This document shows positions 62,560 to 64,000 of a DNA stretch of 64,000 nucleotides, in pieces (the stretch's first letter is position 1; each line of letters starts with the position of its first letter). The position numbers and the translations under genes were made by a program. Source of the DNA: Euborellia annulipes (lineage: Eukaryota; Arthropoda; Insecta; Dermaptera; Anisolabididae); the NCBI GenBank assembly GCA_023213315.1, contig JAKCPI010011609.1, positions 1 to 64,000 on the forward strand. Direction: 5' to 3'. Under the pieces are notes generated by a model, which worked only from the letters and a program-made list of their open reading frames with translations, was not told where the DNA came from and did no database searches.

Positions 62560-64000
62560 ACCAGAGACGAAATCGAACGTTTGGTTTGAACCTTGCGTAT
62601 TAAAGAAAAATTAGATTAATTGTCCTCATTTTGTCCCATTCCGATGCTAAAAGACCATAAAAATTATTTCTCAAAATTAACTTTGTTTTTTTTTTCGGTA
62701 TCTAAATTAACTACCGGTACAGATAGGTAATTATATAAGAAAAAACTCATTTTTTTAACTCGAAATTTTTAAATTTTTTTTTTTAGAATTTGTAGATCGT
62801 ACGGACTATATTAGAAATCAAAACATGTTTTATTATTTTAATTTTCTTCAATAGAAGATGCGGTGCTTTTCCCAAAAATTCAAAACAAGGCCTTCCAGCC
62901 CAGGTGGCGTTTTAACCATTCACACAGGCTTCTAACCTAATCAGAGGTGGTTTCCAACTAATTCTCTATCCAATTTGTCCCTGGAATTATGTTTCATCCT
63001 TTCATCATCCATCAATCTCTTCATTACCTCATTCTTCTCTCTCCCTTCCACCCCCCTTCCAGCCTTGATTCATAGTTCAATTAAGAATTAATTTTTTTTA
63101 ATTGTTTTTCCGTTAACGCGGGAACAAGGGGGGGGGTCTAATGATGGTTGTTAATTAAATTTTAAAATAAAATAATTACTTTATTAAATATATTTTCCCT
63201 CAATGTTGAGGTCACGACTCATCAGGTCGTGAAAAACTCATCAGTATTTTTTTTTTTTTTTTGGGAATGGAATTACACTTTGTTTTTGATTTTAAAATTA
63301 ATTAAAATAGTAATTCAAAACTTTATAGAGAAAATTTCATTTAAAATTTTTTTATTAATAATTACTATTACTTTATTAGGATGTGCTAATTGAAAGAAAT
63401 TAATTTCGGAATTTATATAGCCTACCGATCGTTGCAAATATATTTGGCATTTGTTCGGTCCGAATGACTTATTGACGGTTGGTATTCTAGAAATCAAACA
63501 ACATCAACTGGGTTTTGTGTTATTTTGCCTCACCACCTCTGGTTTGATAGCCTATTAAATTATATATTTAATATAATTACATGCATTAATTATATAAACA
63601 TAATTCATCATCCCTTCAATTTAACATTACGGAAGTTGGATAAGTAATATTTTATCAGATTACGTATTAATTTAAAGCTTAAGTCTGACCCACTCTAAGC
63701 TCTGAAGATTAAAGAATAATAATATCAGATAATTTGTTTTATGGTAAATTTAGGTTTCTAATAGCCAAAGGGTTTATTTACTTATATATCAGTATCCGAA
63801 ACTTCCGGGAGATTGAGAGGTGTGCATAAGTAAAAGGCCGATGACGCATTCGACCCATTGGGAATTGTGTCATTATTCATGACGTCATCATGATTGCTAT
63901 TAGCCAGGTGGTGTAGGGAACAAGGGAGAGAGAGAAGGGACTCCTGTCTCCTCAGGAATTTACGGTAATTAGTGAGTCAGTCAGTCAGTCCCTTCATTCC
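62560..64000. other. Single-copy DNA
   Basis: No element called. Contains a G run (63129-63136), a T run (63247-63262) and a unique, less A+T-rich end (63790-64000) with GATGACGCATTCGACCCATT and ATGACGTCATCATGATTG (a CRE-like TGACGTCA palindrome). Ends in (AGTC)n-type sequence at about 63972-63990. Confidence 0.4.

Noticed and set aside
63207..63245. CTCATCAGGTCGTGAAAAACTCATCAG as hammerhead-like
   Set aside because: It contains CTGATGAG on the minus strand, but no stem II plus GAAA arrangement follows.

Overview
This is an A+T-rich, invertebrate-type nuclear DNA window with no cellular protein-coding gene, rRNA gene or intact tRNA gene that I can support. Long A, T, G and C runs, many microsatellites, degenerate transposons and tRNA- and 5S-like SINEs argue for an animal genome and against a bacterium or organelle. 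A crustacean or other arthropod is my best guess (for example a parasitic copepod), at low confidence. The window looks like the inside of a very long intron or a gene desert. A possible zero-length-exon (recursive) splice site at 30795/30796 on the + strand is the only hint of a host transcription unit.

Transposon relics. There is a 5'-truncated, frameshifted LINE tail with an RNase H domain (8752-9512). A 628-bp foldback derivative of a mariner element lies at 20199-20826. A 1721-bp piggyBac relic lies between TTAA sites (37893-39613) and carries a later insertion. Non-autonomous DNA elements are common. hAT-like ones with 8-bp target duplications lie at 1622, 6308, 22329, 43827 and 61104. 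There are also a Harbinger-like one (58916), a Tc1/mariner-like one (62335), a pogo-like relic (60881) and several long-TIR hairpins (4466, 7014, 23950, 32807).

Repeat family A (my name) is the dominant repeat. It is up to about 1 kb long, carries a core reading TCGATGTCGAGATTTTGATG, and ends in a roughly 90-bp palindrome. Its copies lie at 104, 12228, 24405, 25008, 27284, 29045, 34486, 35044, 36340, 38344, 48798 and 57786. SINEs with clear target duplications sit inside two of them (29511-29814 and 35597-35874), which gives relative ages.

The most interesting class is a set of short inverted-repeat elements whose arms carry hammerhead-ribozyme-like cores (CTGANGA, stem II, GAAA, then a UH cleavage position). 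They lie at about 3.4-4.4, 6.0, 13.8, 17.0, 22.5-22.8, 34.4, 43.1-43.5, 43.6-44.2, 48.4-48.7 and 58.5-58.7 kb. The best copies fold all three stems. This fits relics of Penelope-like retroelements, which are known to carry hammerheads. Here, however, there is no reverse transcriptase, the motifs face each other in near-perfect hairpins, and almost every copy has one unpaired base before stem II.

The remaining DNA is mostly A+T-rich single-copy sequence. A few less A+T-rich islands (about 7.47-7.76, 10.0-10.3, 11.9-12.1, 13.4-13.7, 31.7-32.35, 44.8-45.2, 47.2-47.85 and 63.8-64.0 kb) could be regulatory. A 337-bp tandem array of about 3.5 units lies at 52.2-53.45 kb. One 116-codon minus-strand frame (55681-56031) looks coding-like but is unrecognised.
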